The notes: generated by a model not told the origin, from the letters alone. 64,000 nt of DNA from Nyssa sinensis (GCA_008638375.1 CM018051.1:12306387-12370386), one strand, 5' to 3'. Positions 46,140-59,589 are shown, counted from the first letter of the stretch. Numbers and translations are program-made.

Positions 46140-48705
46140 ATGGCTGAATCTTTTGTCTTTGACATTGCTGAGAATGTGCTGGGGAAACTAGGGTCGGTTG
46201 CTCTCCGAGAAATACGCTTGGCTCGGGGTGTCAAAAGTGAATTGGCAAAGCTCAAGGACACCTTATTAACCATCAAAGTAGTGCTCTTGGATGCAGAAGA
46301 GCAGCAAAGGACCAACGATCGTGTAAGCATCTGGTTAAGAAAACTTGAAGCCATTTTTTATGATGCAGATGATGTGTTTGACGAATTTGGGTATGAAGCT
46401 TTGCAACAAGAAGTGGCATATCGTGGGACCACTATGGAAAAGGTATGCCATTTCTTTTCACTTTCAAATCCCCTTATATTCTATTTTAGAATGGCTCATA
46501 AAATCAAGGACATTAGAGAAAGAATGAATGAGGTTGCAGTTGAAAAATCTCAATTTGATCTTGTGGAGCGAGATATTGACAGGAGGGTTGGGCATAGGGA
46601 AAGGGAAACCTACTCCTTTTTGGATATTTCTGATGTCATTGGTAGAGAAAATGATAAAGAAATTATTATAGATCTCTTAATGCAGTCGAAAGATCATGCG
46701 AGTATTTCTGTTATTCCTATAGTTGGAATCGGTGGGCTTGGTAAGACAACGCTTGCTAAAATGGTGTACCATGATGAACGGGTGATTAATCATTTTGATT
46801 TGAGAAAGTGGGTGTGCGTGTCAGAGGACTTTAACATGAAATTGTTGATTCAAAATATTGCTAATTTGGAACCCGGCACAAAGTATGAAAACTTAAATAT
46901 GGAGAGCTTGGTAACTCATGCACAAAATGCTTTGAATGGTAAAAGATATTTGCTCATCTTGGATGATGTCTGGAATGAGGATTCTAGCAAATGGATGGAG
47001 TTAAGAAGTTTGTTGGTGGGTAGTGCCTACGGTAGCAACATTATTGTGACTACACGTAGTCAAAAAGTCGCTTCTATCATGGGCACCACTTCCCCATACA
47101 ACTTAGAAGGTCTTTCAAATGAAGACTGTTTATTTTTGTTCATCAAGTATGCATTTGCAGAGGGGCAAGATAAGCAATACCCAAATCTTGTAGAAATTGG
47201 GAAAGATATAGTGAAAAAGTGTGGCAAAACTCCTTTGGCTATAAGAACCTTAGGAAGCCTTCTATACATGAATACCGAGGAACACGAATGGTTCTTTGTA
47301 AGAGATAATGATATATGGAATTTAGAACAAAGGGAGGGTGACATTTTGAATGCATTGAAATTGAACTATGATCAATTGCCATCTCACTTGAAACGATGTT
47401 TTGCTTCTTGTTCGATTTTTCCAAAGGGTTATGAGTTCAATAGTAATCGCTTGATCTGTCTATGGATGGCACAAGGGCTCATTCAATCAACTGACCAAAA
47501 TTTAGATTTGGAAGATATTGGGAGGATGTATTTCACTGAATTACGGTCAAGATCTTTCTTTGAAAATGTTAGCGATCATGGGTTTTATTATAGTTTTAAA
47601 ATGCATGACCTCATGCACGATCTTGCATTATTAGTAACACAAAACGAGATCTCAATTTTAAATTCAGATTCCCAAAACATTTCTAAGAATGTTCGGCACA
47701 TGTCATTCTATAACATCAATTTGATGGAGAAAGTTCCAAAATTTGTTCTCCAACTAAAGAGTTTGCGATCCATTCTTATGCCCAATCTTAACAAATCTTT
47801 TGCTGATACATGCATTTCAAGATTCAAGTGTTTGAGGGTGCTAGATTTACAAGGTTGCCAATTTGAGGTATTACCAACTTCCATTGGTGATTTAAAACAT
47901 TTAAGACTTCTAGACCTATCTGGGAACTATAGACTTGCATCACTCCCAAATTCATTTTGCAAGTTGCTGAATTTACAGACATTGGAACTTTCTGCTTGTG
48001 AAGAACTTAAAGAGTTGCCCAGAAATATACGGAACTTGATAAGCCTTAGGTGTATGTCACTAACCACGCAAGAGACTTCACTTGTCAGAGGAAGGAGTGG
48101 GAAGCTTGACATCTCTTCGATTTTTGGGGATTGCAAACTGTTTCAATATTGAATTTCTTCTGCATAATGATGGGATGCAACACTTTTCTGCCCTTCAAAC
48201 ATTGTCAATTTCCTGTTGTTTCAATCTCGTCTCCTTGCCACGAAGTTTGAGAAACCTAACGGCGTTAGAGAACCTAGTAATTTTGGATTGTCAAAAACTA
48301 GATTTGATGATGGATGATCAGGGGAAAGAAAAAGATGCTCAATTAAGAGGAGGCCTGAGGAGTCTTTGATTACTTTGGATTACTTGGCTACCAAAGTTGG
48401 TATCTTTACCCCAATGGCTTCAAGGGGCTTCTAACACTCTTAAGCACATAATGATTAAATCTTGTCCCAACTTCACAACATTGCCAGAGTGGATGCAAGA
48501 TCTCAAGGTTCTTCAAAAACTTGAGATTTCGGGATGTTCACGATTGACATCTTTGCCAGAGGGGATGAATGGCCTCACTTCACTAAGAGAAATTCACATT
48601 TTGTACTGTCCACAACTGATTAGAAGATGCCAACGGGAGATAGGGGAGGATTGGCACAAAATTTCTCATGTCCCTAACATTTATCTCAATGACATCAAGA
48701 TTTGA
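46140..48705 (+). pseudogene. CC-NBS-LRR (RGA-type) disease resistance gene, broken in the LRR
   Basis: NLRs are intracellular immune receptors. The start is MAESFVFDIAENVLGKLG at 46140, because the upstream in-frame ATG at 46092 does not match the family. The first 130 residues form an Rx-type coiled coil with DADDVFDEF. The NB-ARC has the P-loop GIGGLGKTTLAK (about 46728), FDLRKWVCVSEDF, kinase-2 LLILDDVWNED (about 46950), SNIIVTTRSQKVA, CFASCSIFPKGYEF and MHDLMHDLA (47621). The GLPL motif is altered to CGKTPLAIRTLG. LRRs follow. A one-base shift near 48078-48086 ends the frame at 48152. The LRR then continues in another frame from 48082 to an in-frame TGA at 48367-48369 and on to 48705. 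The decayed frame would be about 855 codons, shorter than most RGA proteins. A truncated CC-NBS product of 670 residues could still be made. Confidence 0.9.
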
Positions 48706-50902
48706 AATCTATCACTAATCGGTATGAAGAAATCTCTCTTTTGTCAGTTGCTTTATATCGTTGTTGCCTTTTATCTTCTTCTTCTTCTTCTTCTTTATTT
48801 AGTTATTAGCTCTATTTTTTTTTATCTATTAAACCAAAGCCAATTGCACATTATATTGATTACATAAAAGGTACTGCTATGTTGATTGGATTTCCTTTGA
48901 TCATTTCATATGATTCATTTGGTTGCATGAGGTACACTAGACCATGGAAATAGTTCCAAAAATATGACGACAACATTGATGATTTAACACTTTCTAAATA
49001 CTTTTCTATTGCTGCACATTGTAGAAAAGCAATTCCAATGGCTCTTTTTTTTTTTTTTTCTTTTAAGAAAACAAATATCTAAGAGGTATGTTCCAGCAAA
49101 GATTGATTGTTCATAGATCATTTGTATAAAATAGTGAAATTAATTTTATATTTGAATCTATAATTGTAATAATATATGCCTGGTTCAAGAGAACAAGATT
49201 TCATTTTTGTATTGGGATAGGATGGAATGTAGTTGTTTAACAGTATTTTTAGTTGAGATAAGTGCTTAGGTCATTTACTTTGAGTTGGTGCTTCTTTTAA
49301 TTTCTTGTCCCTCTTTCCATTGGGTTCTGGAAGAGGCACTCTGTTTTAGTAAGGAGATGACACCATTTGTATGTCATAAGTTGATGCTGTTGAACATTGA
49401 GTTGTCTATTTATTGGGTCAACAGTAACTCTAAAATTTTCTAATTTAAAGTAGAGAAGATATTTCTTTTTCTACCTTTATCATCAACTAATGATTGTTTT
49501 TCATTTTTCTTTATGAAATTACTTTGCTTTGCAAAAATTGAATATTGATTTTTTTTTTTTTGTAGATTAACTGATTAAAAGAATTCAAATAATTTTCTTG
49601 CAGAAATTAACTTTATCTTCTTGACTAAAGGCTGTTATCTTGAGTGTTGATACTGAGATTTTGATATGTTCCTTTTGTGTTACAAGAATTTATGTTTTTC
49701 ATTTTGTACTATCTATCTCTGAATTGGATACCCGGGAAACATCTAAGAGAAGCCAATAATATGGTAAAATGGTCTCCATTTCAAATACAAGGCACTATGA
49801 TTTTTTTGCGGGTAACACACGTTCACATACTTAGTCCCAATTAGGACTTGAACTCTCAACTTCCTCTTTAGGTGGTAGAGAATATACCACTCAATCTAAC
49901 GCTTGGTGGACAATGGTATTGGGAATATTGTATATACTTTGCTCTTCACTTTTGTTCCGTAGCATTCATTTTCTTTTGGTAGATAAACTTAAATTTATTA
50001 ATTGTGAAGGAAAAGGATAATAGATCATTTAAGCACATCATGAACCCAAAAGCATGGAAAAATGAAGAAAAAAGTGGTTGAACTGAAATTAACTTGAAAA
50101 GTTATAAAACTAAGTCAAAACACCTATGCATAGACCTCCATTGGTCACCCCCAAAAGAAAACACTAAAAGCTTTCCATTAACATGGTTTTATGGAGTAAG
50201 AGCTTTGATTTATTTTTCAAAACTGTATGATAATACAGTTTTGTTCATGTTCCTTCCCCATAACATATAGAGCACACTGTGGCCACTGGCATATCGCTCT
50301 TTGGTCTAGTAATATTGATGAGAAGCAATTTGAAATTACAATTCTTATATTATGATCCATGTGCCTAAATTGTTTTTATTATTTGTGTACAAGGTCAAAA
50401 AAGTGATTTTGAAGGAGAAGGGGTTCTACTCAACTTGGATCTAAAGATTTTGGAGAAGAAAGGAATTGGAGGACTAAAGCTTACAATGAACTCCATAGAT
50501 GACACTTTAAATACTTGTAGCACTCGATCATGAAGTGTTTGTGGAGCTGCCATTTGGACTAATATGACAATGGACAACTAGAGTGATTTGAACTTTCCCT
50601 TCATGCTCACATGGAATAAAATTCACCTCCGATGTTTAGATCCCCCTTCTTGTAATATTCTTGGAGTGGCGCATTTGCTTGTTGGATACATTCTTCTATT
50701 GTTCAGGTAACAGATACACTGTTCTTGTTATGAAGCCCTCTATTGATTACTTTCTATTATATCTTTGTATGGAATAAAATTCACCTCCCATGTTTAGATC
50801 CCCCTTTTTTTCTTTCTTTGTCTGGTTTCTGTTATGACTGTTAATTAATTATTGGTATGAGTTGCTTTTTTGCTTCTTTCCTTTTTTAAATGTTTACATG
50901 TG
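48706..50902 (+). repeat. NLR 3' flank (copy 2), left part
   Basis: It follows the NLR stop and parallels 42070-43000. It includes (TTC)n at about 48776-48794 and several poly-T runs. No further gene is seen. Confidence 0.65.
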
Positions 50903-51215
50903 CAAGGACAGAACGAGAAAAAATCGTTTGGGAGGGCTAAAAAATTTTAAGGTGAGCCAAAATTTAGGGATAAAAAATGAGATAAATGATGAGATTCTAA
51001 AAATAATTAGTGAACAAATTTTGGGTTGGCCCAAAATTTTGGTGTGAGAATTGAAAAACAGTGATGTAAATTTATGGGTAAAATTTGGGCTAAATCTAGG
51101 GTAGGCTAACTTGAAAAAGGCCAAAATTTTACATGTACGATTTTTTTTTCTTCTAGAATTTGGGGTGAGCTGTAGTGCAGATTAGTCTACCAAGAGTTCC
51201 GCCCTTGTACATGTG
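50895..51215. mobile_element. 305-bp hAT-type MITE in the NLR 3' flank
   Basis: The element proper is 50903-51207. Its ends CAAGGACAGAAC and, inverted, CAAGGGCGGAAC match the CAGGGGCGGA-like termini of plant hAT MITEs. An exact 8-bp duplication TACATGTG lies at 50895-50902 and 51208-51215. The equivalent point in the duplicated flank at about 42.97 kb lacks it, which gives an empty site. It is noncoding. Confidence 0.8.
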
Positions 51216-51460
51216 TGTGTTCTTGTAGAATTTTACAGTGGGTCGTATTTGGTAGGCTATTGTATTGAATATTTGATTGGGTTAGCTGCATAAAATTGGG
51301 TCTTATTTATTGGCATACGTTACAATCAAAATCTTATGCTTATTTATTACAAAGGAATAAGTTTCTTCGAGGCAAATCATAGTTTTGTTTATAGCTCATA
51401 GGTCATACATTGTTGTATTGTTGTGTTGAGGTGAAAAATAGCTGAGATTTATTTTCTAAA
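51216..51460 (+). repeat. NLR 3' flank (copy 2), right part
   Basis: It resumes homology to 43000-43230 (gattgggtt...gcataaaattgggtcttat). Confidence 0.65.
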
Positions 51461-52260
51461 ATGGTTTCATCAATGTGATGTAGACACGCAACCTTATTTC
51501 TTTGTCTAAGTGTACAAGTTTTGCTTAGATTCTTTGAACATTGAAATGTTAACCCCCCAGGGCCCAACATACATATTTATCAACCAGAAAACTCAATCAC
51601 TAGAGGCCTAATGTATAACAAAACTTCAAAGTAATTCTTATGGGAGTGCTTTCTTTGCATTAGTCCTCCACCATCTATTTATTCATTCATTATTTCTGTA
51701 TGAAAATTTCTAATGGAGGGTTTGTTATGGACCCTTACCTGATAGGAAATAAACTGTATATTATCCAAAACAATAACCCACTCAAACATGATATAGAATT
51801 GCATCACCTTATTTGTGGATGACATTTTAAATTTTTTACAACATATTTTAGGAAGCACAGACATGTCTACAAAGCTAAATTATTAGTGTCCAACACGTTT
51901 GGGACACGGACACACTCAGACACGTGTTCAACATGTTAAAAATGAGTATCAAAATTTTCTTTTGTTTTTAAAATTTTCAGATACATTCTTGACACATCGT
52001 GACATGATGGTGATGGAAAAGAAGAAGAATATGATGCAATTTTTCAATTTGTTTTTCAAAAATAAAAGATAAAAGATAAAAACTAATAGAAGAGAGGAGA
52101 GACAGTGGTGTACCTATTGTGGTTGTGGGAGATTGCAATGACAGGCACCTTATCGGAGACCCATGCAATCACTGACCAGGTACCTTCTTCTACGTGAAAA
52201 CCTTCACTTCCGCTAGCAATTTCTATGTGTCTTTCATTGAGAATGGGTTCCCAACTCCCC

Positions 52261-52291
<31 letters not shown>

Positions 52292-54682
52292 TTTTATGTC
52301 CATGGGTTCCTGACTCTCCCCTATTTTTAATTTTGACGTGTTGATTGGTGGATAGTCTAAGACCATAAATATGAATTTACTAATATTAATTATTTTTCAT
52401 TTATTTAATCTTTTAAATTGATTTCATTTATATTAAACTCATTTTTTTAATTCTTATTATTCAAAAGATCTAAGAAATAATCTCTTGTGTGAGAAAAAGA
52501 TGTGTTAGATTTATTGAGAAATTTCCCACTTTAAGGTTGTGTGTTGTCAATTTATTCCAAAAGTCTTTATTGAGTTTATAATTATTAGGTTAGGTTAAAT
52601 CTTACTATTGTTACAATGATAGTTAATCTCTTCCTGAAATACTTGATCAAGAGAGACTGAATTACAACAACATACTTTTAAAGATGAAGAATATTGACTA
52701 TAATTTGTTGCTTCATAATTGTTTCATGAAAGGTATAGACACACATGCACATCATGCATTCACATTAGGTACATTTGTAAGATGTGTGTGCATTTAATAT
52801 TTTAGTGTTTTGATTCTTCAAATGAATTATGCTTAATAATACATAGGTTAAATACATTTTAGTTTCGACTATAGGCTTAAAAAGTTATACTTGAATATGT
52901 CAAGGTATGTCTCTTAGGAACGTAGTAGTTTTTGAACTTGTGTTAGAATTTGAAATTGAATAACAGTGCAAAAATAGTACTTAGACCATTCGAATGCTGT
53001 CCATGTTTGTTCAAACGTAGTCCTATCCAAACAGAGAACCCTGTTTTGTTCGAGTGCATGTCCAGTTCCAGAGAGTCTAATTGGTTGCCTATTCTGAATC
53101 AAATTAGGGTCAGGTTAATCTATATAAACAAAGTGACAGAAATTTTTGTATAAGAATTGTGAGTTTTGCATTATAGACAACATCCCTTGCATCCATATAG
53201 ACTATAGAGAGTACTTCGGCATTTTTTGAATCGGTATGATTAAATAAAAAATTCTTGTGTTATGATTCAATATAGTCCCTATTTTAGAGAAGCAATTGTG
53301 AAGGCTTTTGCTAAGAGAGATTGTTAGGACACTCTAAGAACCACTTCATCGGTTGTTTGGATTTGCAAAACTGGCAATCCTTCGCTCTACTTTTATTGTG
53401 GTGTTAGAAGAGTTGGTTGGAAAATCTTATTGTTTGAGTAGATTTTCTGAGTCAAAAGCAGATTACCCCCCCCTACCCTCCATGCCCCCACAGTCTGCTT
53501 ATCGAGAAATAGAAAGGAAGGACCCGGGCCAGAGCAAGTTGGGTTGGGGTATAGAGCCGTAAGCGCAGTGGGGGTGACAGAGGACGTGTTCGTACGGTTC
53601 ATAGAAGGATTCGAGAAATTCTTTGATTGTTGAGATTCGAGGACTGTCACTCCTCTGTATTTGAAATATGCCTCTCGTTTGAATTCTTTTTATCTCAGAA
53701 TTGACCCAACCTTGAACTATTTTGGCTGTGTTTATGTTCTCAGAGGCAGAGCAACAGCATCAATCTTTCTTATTTGTGTCTATATATATCTTTACCCTTC
53801 CCACACCAAAAGCAAAATTTTTGGAGGCATTAAAACTTAATGCTACATTTCTTGTACTTAGAAAGCAATAACATGTCTAAAACATTTGCACTGTCGCTTC
53901 GCGTCAAGCAGATTCCCATTGTAAGAACATCACATGGTTGAAAGGCGCCAACCAAAGTATGAATGGTGGAGACATAATAAAAAATTTCACATCCACACAA
54001 ATTTCCATTTTTATTTTTTGTATTTTTTCAATTTTGGCCATTTTTTTCTAATTTTTTTTATTTTATATAAAATTTTTTTAAGATAAATAACTTTATTTTA
54101 TTTTATATAAAAATAACTTTAAAGTTTTAATCAATATTTATTTAGAAAATAAAAAAATAAAAATTGGTCAAAATTTTAAAAAAATTGAAAAAAAACCATG
54201 AAATGACAATTTTATTATTTTGAAGAAAAAAATTGACTGAAAGAGAGTATTTGTATATTATCAGGTAAATGAAGAAAGATCAGTATAATTTCAAAAGTTT
54301 TAAGAAATGAAGAAAGATCAATGTAATTTCAAAAGTTTTAAGAAAACTCGGTATCACTGTAATTGATAAAATTCTTGAAAAAAGTTAGTGTCATTTACCC
54401 CCTTCCCCCCTCCTCTTTTTTTTTTTTGAAGCATAGCATGTTCTACTGTCACCACTTGACTACCGAACCATGCATTTTGAGTCCAAGGTTCTCATTAGAT
54501 GGAATGGCATTAGGGCAGGCTTTCCAAATGAAGCTTTTTGACTAGAGGGGTAGCTTTGCATTAAGGTAGGACGATCCAGGTTTAGAGATGGCATATTTTT
54601 TTCTACTAGTCTTTGCAATCTGATGCCTACGCTTCACGCCGATTTGTCCTGCAGATGAATGGGGCCGCGTGTTGTCCTATTG
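51461..54682. other. Intergenic DNA
   Basis: A truncated relative of the GACACG MITE lies at about 51852-51945 and a (TTC)n microsatellite at about 52260-52290. A GC-richer patch at 53460-53600 has a 69-codon plus-strand frame that I do not recognise. The rest is AT-rich and without a supported gene. Confidence 0.5.
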
Positions 54683-54687
54683 ATATT

Positions 54688-54896
54688 TATTAAGCCCTAG
54701 AAGAAGCAGAGCTAAGGAAAAGAGAGGGAAATGATCTTCCTTTTATTATGTTCACATAACAATCCAGAAGCCAGCTATATATATAGCCATTATTACAATG
54801 AATTAGTTATAACAGAAAGTGTAATTAGAAAGCTAACTAACTAACTAATCTGTAGATTAACAACTAATCATTATTTACAATATTTACATCCTAATA
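54688..54896 (-). repeat. 3' LTR of the copia element (209 bp)
   Basis: It runs from TATTAGGATG at 54896 (minus strand) to GGGCTTAATA at 54688. It includes TATATATATAG and, further on, an AATAAAA polyadenylation-like signal. Confidence 0.85.
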
Positions 54897-54903
54897 CTCC
54901 CCC

Positions 54904-57900
54904 TCAAGGTGGCTTGTAAATGTCCTTTACAACCATCTTGGACAACAAAGAAAAAAGCTGAGTAGATGGGAGGGGTTTAGTAAACATGTCAGCCAGTTGG
55001 TATTGAGATCTAATGGGCAGCAATTTGAGAACTCCCGAAGCAACTCTTTCACGAACAAAATGGCAAACTATCTCGATATGTTTAGTTCGTTCATGAAAGG
55101 TTGGATTAGAGGCAATATGTATCGCAGCTTGATTGTCACAATATAGCAAAGCAGGGGAATCAACCTTGACTTGAAAATCTTTAAGAAGTTGTTGCAACCG
55201 GATAAGCTCACTGGCAGTAGAGGAAACAGCTCTATACTCAGCTTCAGCTGAGGATCGAGAGACGGTGGTCTGCTTTTTGGCCTTCCAAGAGACTAAAGAG
55301 TCTCCAATAAAGATGCAAAAACCTGTAATGGAGCGTCGAGAATCAGGGCATGATCCCCAATCAGCATCAGAGAATGCTTTCAAACGAACTGGAACACAAG
55401 CATTAGAGTAAGCTCTTAGCTGTAAGGAAGAATTAGAAGAAAACAACAACCCTTGACCAGGACTTTTCTTGAGATAACGAAGCAGCTGATGCACTGCCTT
55501 GAGATGAGGAAGTCGAGGTTGAGCCAAGAATTGAGTGAGCTTGTGAACTGCAAAAGTAATATCTGGGCGAGATAAAGAAGTTTCCCAACAAGCCGTCGAT
55601 AGTGTGTTATATCAGGAAGCAGTTCACCTTCAGTGGCAGTTAAACAAAGTTTTGGATCCATTGGAACAGTAGTTGGCTTACAAGCCAAGTAACCAGTGTC
55701 CTCAAGCAATTGTAAGGTGTAATGGCGTTGAGAAAGCACAATACCTTGCTTGGACTTAGCAATCTCAAGACCAAGGAAGTACTTGAGACAACCAAGATCC
55801 TTGAGCTTAAACTGTGTATGCAGAAACTATTTGAGCTCATCAATAGCTTGAGATGAAGGACTAGTAAGGATGATATCATCTACATAAACTAAAAGAGCAA
55901 CAAAAGAGGATCCATGACCTTTTGTGAAGAGAGAGTAATCAGATTTTGACTGAAGAAAGCCAAACTTGAGTAAAGCTTGAGAAGATTTTGAATACCATTG
56001 TCTCGAAGCTTGCTTGAGACCATAAATTGACTTGTGAAGCTTGCATACTAGTTTGCCTTGAGATGGAGAAGACTCCCCCTGTCTAAGATAGCCGAGAGAG
56101 AGATCCATATAGACTTCCTCAAAAAGATCGCCATTTAAAAAGGCGTTGTTGACATCGAGTTGAGCTAGATGCCAATTATGTGAGGTAGCAAGTGCAAGAA
56201 GAACCTTTACAGTCACTAATTTTGCCACTGGAGAAAAGGTTTCAACAAAGTCCAAACCTTCTTGTTGTGTATAGCCTTTAGCTACCAAACGAGCCTTATG
56301 TCGCTCAATAGATCCATCCGATTTAAGCTTGATCTTATAAATCCATTTGCATCCAATGGTATGCTTGTCATGAGGAAGAGGAGTGACAGTCCAGGTGTTA
56401 TTTGCTTCCATAGCTTTCAACTCTTCATGCATAGCCAATCTCCATTCAGGAAACTTCACTGCATGGTGATAGTACTGAGGCTCAACTTGAGAGGATACAC
56501 TGAGCACAAACTGCTTGTGTGAATCAGAAAGGCCATGATAAGAGATGTAGTTAGAGATTGGATAAGATGCAGAAGTGGAAGCATGAGTATAGGAGCCAGC
56601 AAGTAAATTGCAATGATAATCCTTCAAGTAATTAGGTTGATGAAACATTCTAGTAGATTTTCGAAGAACAAAACCACCAGATGGAGAAGGAGCAATTGTT
56701 GGAATATCATCTATTGGAATATTAGCTGCTGAAGTAGAAGCAACACCAGAGGGAGATGGACCCGATGAAGAAATAATTGGAGAATTAGAATCAGGACGAT
56801 CAATGGGAAGATCAGCTGGAACACCAGAAGTAACAGGTGGATCATGAACATGTGAAGAAGCAAGATCTGGAATAAAATGAGCTTGTAATGAAGAATGTGG
56901 CAGAACCAAATCTGGAAACGAATCAATAACTTGATCTGAACAAGTAATAACATGAAAAGGAAACACTTCCTCATGAAACATTGCATCTCGTGAAAGAAAA
57001 ACTTGTTTGGTCTCCACATCATAGAACTTATAACCTTTCACACCAGGCGGATAACCAAGGAAAGTACAAACTCGAGCACGAGGTTGGAACTTGGTTCGAT
57101 GAGCAGCTAAGGTGGAAACAAATGCTAAACAGCCAAAAACTCGAAAAAGAGTGTAATCAAGAGCTGTTTTGTATAGCAAATGAAAAGGTGTGGTGTGCCT
57201 CAATAGTGGAGAAGGAGTTTTGTTAATCAAGAAAGCCGCAGTAAGAACACAATCTGTCTAAAAAAAAACTGGAATCCTGGATTGAAAAAACAATGACCGA
57301 GCCACATTCAAGAGGTGTTGATGTTTTCTCTCCACAACTGAGTTTTGCTGAGGCTTTTCAACACATGAAAACTGATGCAAAACTCCCTTATCTCGAAAAA
57401 ACTCAGCAAAAGATAACTCAGGTGCATTATTAGATCAAAATACTTTGATTTTGGCATTAAACTGAGTTGAAACCATATTGAAAAACTTCGGTATTACAGA
57501 GACAGCATTAGATTTATTCCTCAACAAATAAACCCAAGTGAAACGAGTGCAATCATCAACAAGAGTCAAGAAAAATCGATGACTAGTATAAGAAATAGTT
57601 TCATATGGCCCCCAAATATCACAGTGCACAAGATCAAAAGGAAATTTGGACAAATGATTATTGGATTCAAAGGGCAGCTTTCTTTGTTTAGCAAGAGGAC
57701 AAATATAACAAGGATCCGACTTATGCAATCTAGTTACATCACATTTCAACTGATCTTTCAAAGAATCAAGTCTTTTAAAAGAAATATGTCCTAGCCTATT
57801 ATGCCAAATATGAGCAGAAACATTATTAACAAAAGCATTGGAAATAGAATTCAAACACTGAACATTAAGAACATAGAGATCTTGGACTTTGTCACCCCTG

Positions 57901-59390
57901 CCAATCATCCTCTTGGTTGATAGATCCTGGATAACAAAGCAGTCAGGAAGGAAACTCACTGTAAGGCCAGATCCAGTTACTAAAGCACTGACTGAGATCA
58001 AGTTGAATTTGAATTGAGGAACAAACAATACATCCTTAAGCACAAGGTCAGAATGCAGTTTAACATCACCAGCGAAATGGACCAAAATCTGAGAATGATT
58101 TGGCAAAGTAACTGTTGTGTGATGAATAGAATGCAAGGAAACAAAGAGATTGGCTTGTGAACAGATATGTCGAGTAGCTCCTGAGTCTACAATCCAGAAC
58201 TGATTGGATAAAAATAGAGGACTCAAAGACACAGAGAAGCAAATACCTGCGAGACAGTTGGTTTGAGAAGGATCAAGAGCGTTGGTAACCTTTGCTGAGT
58301 TACTCAAATGTGTAGAAAGCATGGACATTAGCTGCTGATATTGATTGGAGTTCAGATTCTGAACAAAACCTCCAAAAGAATTAGACTGATCTGATCTATC
58401 ATCAGAAGTAGAAACTTGATGAGCAGCAGCATTAGAATTGTTGTTGGATCTGAATTTATATCCAGGGGGATATCCATGGATCTTGTAGCAACGATCCACA
58501 GTATGTCCAAGAATCTTGCAATGCGTGCAATAAGGCCTATCTCTTTTCTGATTCTTGGAAGCACTAGAATTGGAACTTTGAGAACCAGATCCACCAGACT
58601 TAGTAAAATCTGTTTTAACAGCAAAGGCCATTGTGCTAGTAGAATTGCTCGAATCAGAGGAAGGATTAGTCCTCCTTTGTTGTTCCTCTTGAACAATCAG
58701 AGAGAAAACACGATTAATAGGAGGTATTGGATCCATGAGAAGCAACTGACCACGAACTTGAGAGAAAGAATCATCAAGTTCCATTAAGAAGGACATTATG
58801 TACTCCATTTGATGATGATTGTTAAGATTTTTAACTCCACCACAAGAGCACTTTCCACAAGAACAATTAGGCCGGTAATTGCTCAGTTCTTCCCATATAG
58901 TTTTTAGCTTTGTGAAGTAAATGCTAACAGAACTCTGTTCTTGACGCAAATTCATCAACTCACGTTTAAGCTGAAAAATTCTAGGTCCGTTCCTTTGTTG
59001 AAAACGATCCCTAAGATCTAGCCAAATCTCTCAAGCAGAAGCAACAAAAATAATACTGGCAGAAATTTCCTTTGAAACCGAATTTAAGATCCAAGATATA
59101 ACAATATTATTATTGCGAATCCAGGAATTGATCAAATCATTGTCAGTACCTTGAGGCTCAGGAATAGAACCATCGACAAATCCCAATTTGTTTTTCACAG
59201 ATAGTGCAATTAACATCGCGCGACTCCAGTTGGTGTAATTCTCACCGGTGAGCTGTTGTGAGACGAACACTTGCCCAGGGCTATCAGAATGATGAAGATA
59301 GTAGGGATTCGAAGGTTCTTCAATGGCGGAACTATTCGAATTGGTACGCTCTCCAGAATTGGAATCACTCATCGAGGAAAGAGTCGCCAT
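54904..59390 (-). pseudogene. copia gag-pol, broken
   Basis: Gag starts at 59390 (MATLSSMSDSN) with YLHHSDSPGQVFVS and LTGENYTNWSRAM, the copia-type N-terminal domain. Then follow a CCHC knuckle (CTHCKILGHTVDRCYKIHG), a protease active site (WIVDSGATRHIC) and an integrase with HNRLGH, CDIWGPY, LVDDCTRF and ERKHQH. The reverse transcriptase has YVDDIILTS, and RNase H has DADWG, SSAEAEYRA, LYCDNQAA and ADMFTKPLP. In-frame stops occur near 59030, 57435, 57258 and 55827. A one-base shift near 55585 falls after LVGKLLYL. Gene order PR-INT-RT-RH fixes it as Ty1/copia. The lineage may be Ale-like, which is inference. It cannot make a full polyprotein. Confidence 0.92.
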
Positions 59391-59463
59391 TTCGAAGAAG
59401 ACAAGAACAATCAACAAAGGAAGAAGAAAATAAGCAAATTTGCAGCGGATCAAATTTGCTCTA

Positions 59464-59589
59464 AAAGCCAACTATATATATAGCCATTATTACAATGAAT
59501 TAGTTATAACAAAAAGTGCAATTAGAAAGCTAACTAACTAATCTGTAGATTAACAACTAATCATTATTTACAATATTTACATCCTAATA
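59464..59589 (-). repeat. 5' LTR of the copia element, inner end deleted
   Basis: It matches 54896 down to about 54770 with few differences, plus a 4-bp ctaa repeat-number change. The inner part present in the 3' LTR is missing. Confidence 0.85.

Larger units (their letters stand above)
54688..59589 (-). mobile_element. Ty1/copia retrotransposon, nearly full length (4902 bp)
   Basis: It is flanked by 5-bp ATATT duplications (54683-54687 and 59590-59594). On the minus strand the 5' LTR is 59589 to about 59464 and the 3' LTR is 54896-54688. The 3' LTR is preceded by a polypurine tract (ttgagggggag, 54897-54907). Both LTRs start TATTAGGATG, and the 3' LTR ends TAATA. The 5' LTR is about 84 bp shorter at its inner end, and the primer site is reduced to something like AGAGC, so a deletion removed them. 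The shared LTR parts differ at only a few sites, which suggests a fairly recent insertion. Confidence 0.9.

Noticed and set aside
53353..53562. 69-codon plus-strand frame in a GC-rich patch
   Set aside because: No recognisable motif or splice context, so it is not supported as a gene.
56262..58787. Plus-strand frames within the copia element
   Set aside because: They are antisense shadows of gag-pol.
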